The position numbers and the translations under genes are program-made. From contig CAMFPJ010000079.1 in assembly GCA_945971755.1 (NCBI GenBank), forward strand, positions 1 to 6,685: a DNA stretch of 6,685 bases, read 5' to 3'. Source of the stretch: an uncultured Clostridia bacterium. GTDB taxonomy: Bacteria > Bacillota > Clostridia > Oscillospirales > Acutalibacteraceae. Within the stretch, counting starts at the first letter, position 1, and the number at the start of each line of letters is the position of its first letter. Of the stretch, positions 6,631 through 6,685 are shown piece by piece. Under the pieces are notes generated by a model. That model was given only the letters and a program-made list of their open reading frames with translations, was not told where the DNA came from and ran no database searches.

Positions 6631-6685
6631 GATGAGTTAAAGGAAGAATGAAGAATTATCTTTGTTCTTCTTTTTTTTGTATAGT

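Noticed and set aside
6651..6679. Weak hairpin (GAAGAA / TTCTTC) followed by a T run on the plus strand, resembling a terminator.
   Set aside because: The stem has six mostly A/T pairs, and no plus-strand gene precedes it in this window. It may be part of a terminator for something, but it cannot be supported.

Overview
The window looks like chromosomal DNA from a low-to-moderate G+C Bacillota, most likely a gut-type clostridium. The evidence is a paired M16 peptidase set of the YmfF/YmfH type, a Gram-positive-style Lgt, strong AGGAGG-like ribosome binding sites, very short leaders and the A/T-rich intergenic DNA. The taxonomic call is an inference from gene content and style; there is no rRNA gene here to confirm it.

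Layout: the right two thirds (6590 down to 2262, minus strand) is one compact housekeeping operon, read in the order M16-like protein without a zinc motif (ymfF type), M16 zinc peptidase (ymfH type), lgt, folD. The junctions are an 8-base overlap, a 13-base gap and a 14-base overlap, so the four genes are almost certainly co-transcribed and partly translationally coupled. Together they cover a paired M16 system linked in Bacillus to maturation of elongation factor P, lipoprotein lipidation, and one-carbon folate metabolism. They look like an operon of convenience rather than one pathway.

The left third holds a divergent pair. A plus-strand PHP-domain metal-dependent phosphoesterase (1195-2211) has a near-consensus extended -10 promoter and ends in a clear intrinsic terminator that runs into the folD stop codon. 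A minus-strand PI-PLC X-domain protein (28-1122) starts 72 bases away, facing the other direction.

The one striking anomaly is in the PI-PLC-like gene. A 195-base segment that carries both catalytic histidines is duplicated in perfect, in-frame tandem (716-910 and 911-1105). This makes a 364-residue protein out of what would be a normal 299-residue one. It is either a very recent, potentially reversible duplication or an assembly artefact. I see no mobile element, CRISPR array, RNA gene or clearly new multi-gene system. Everything else in the window belongs to recognisable families.
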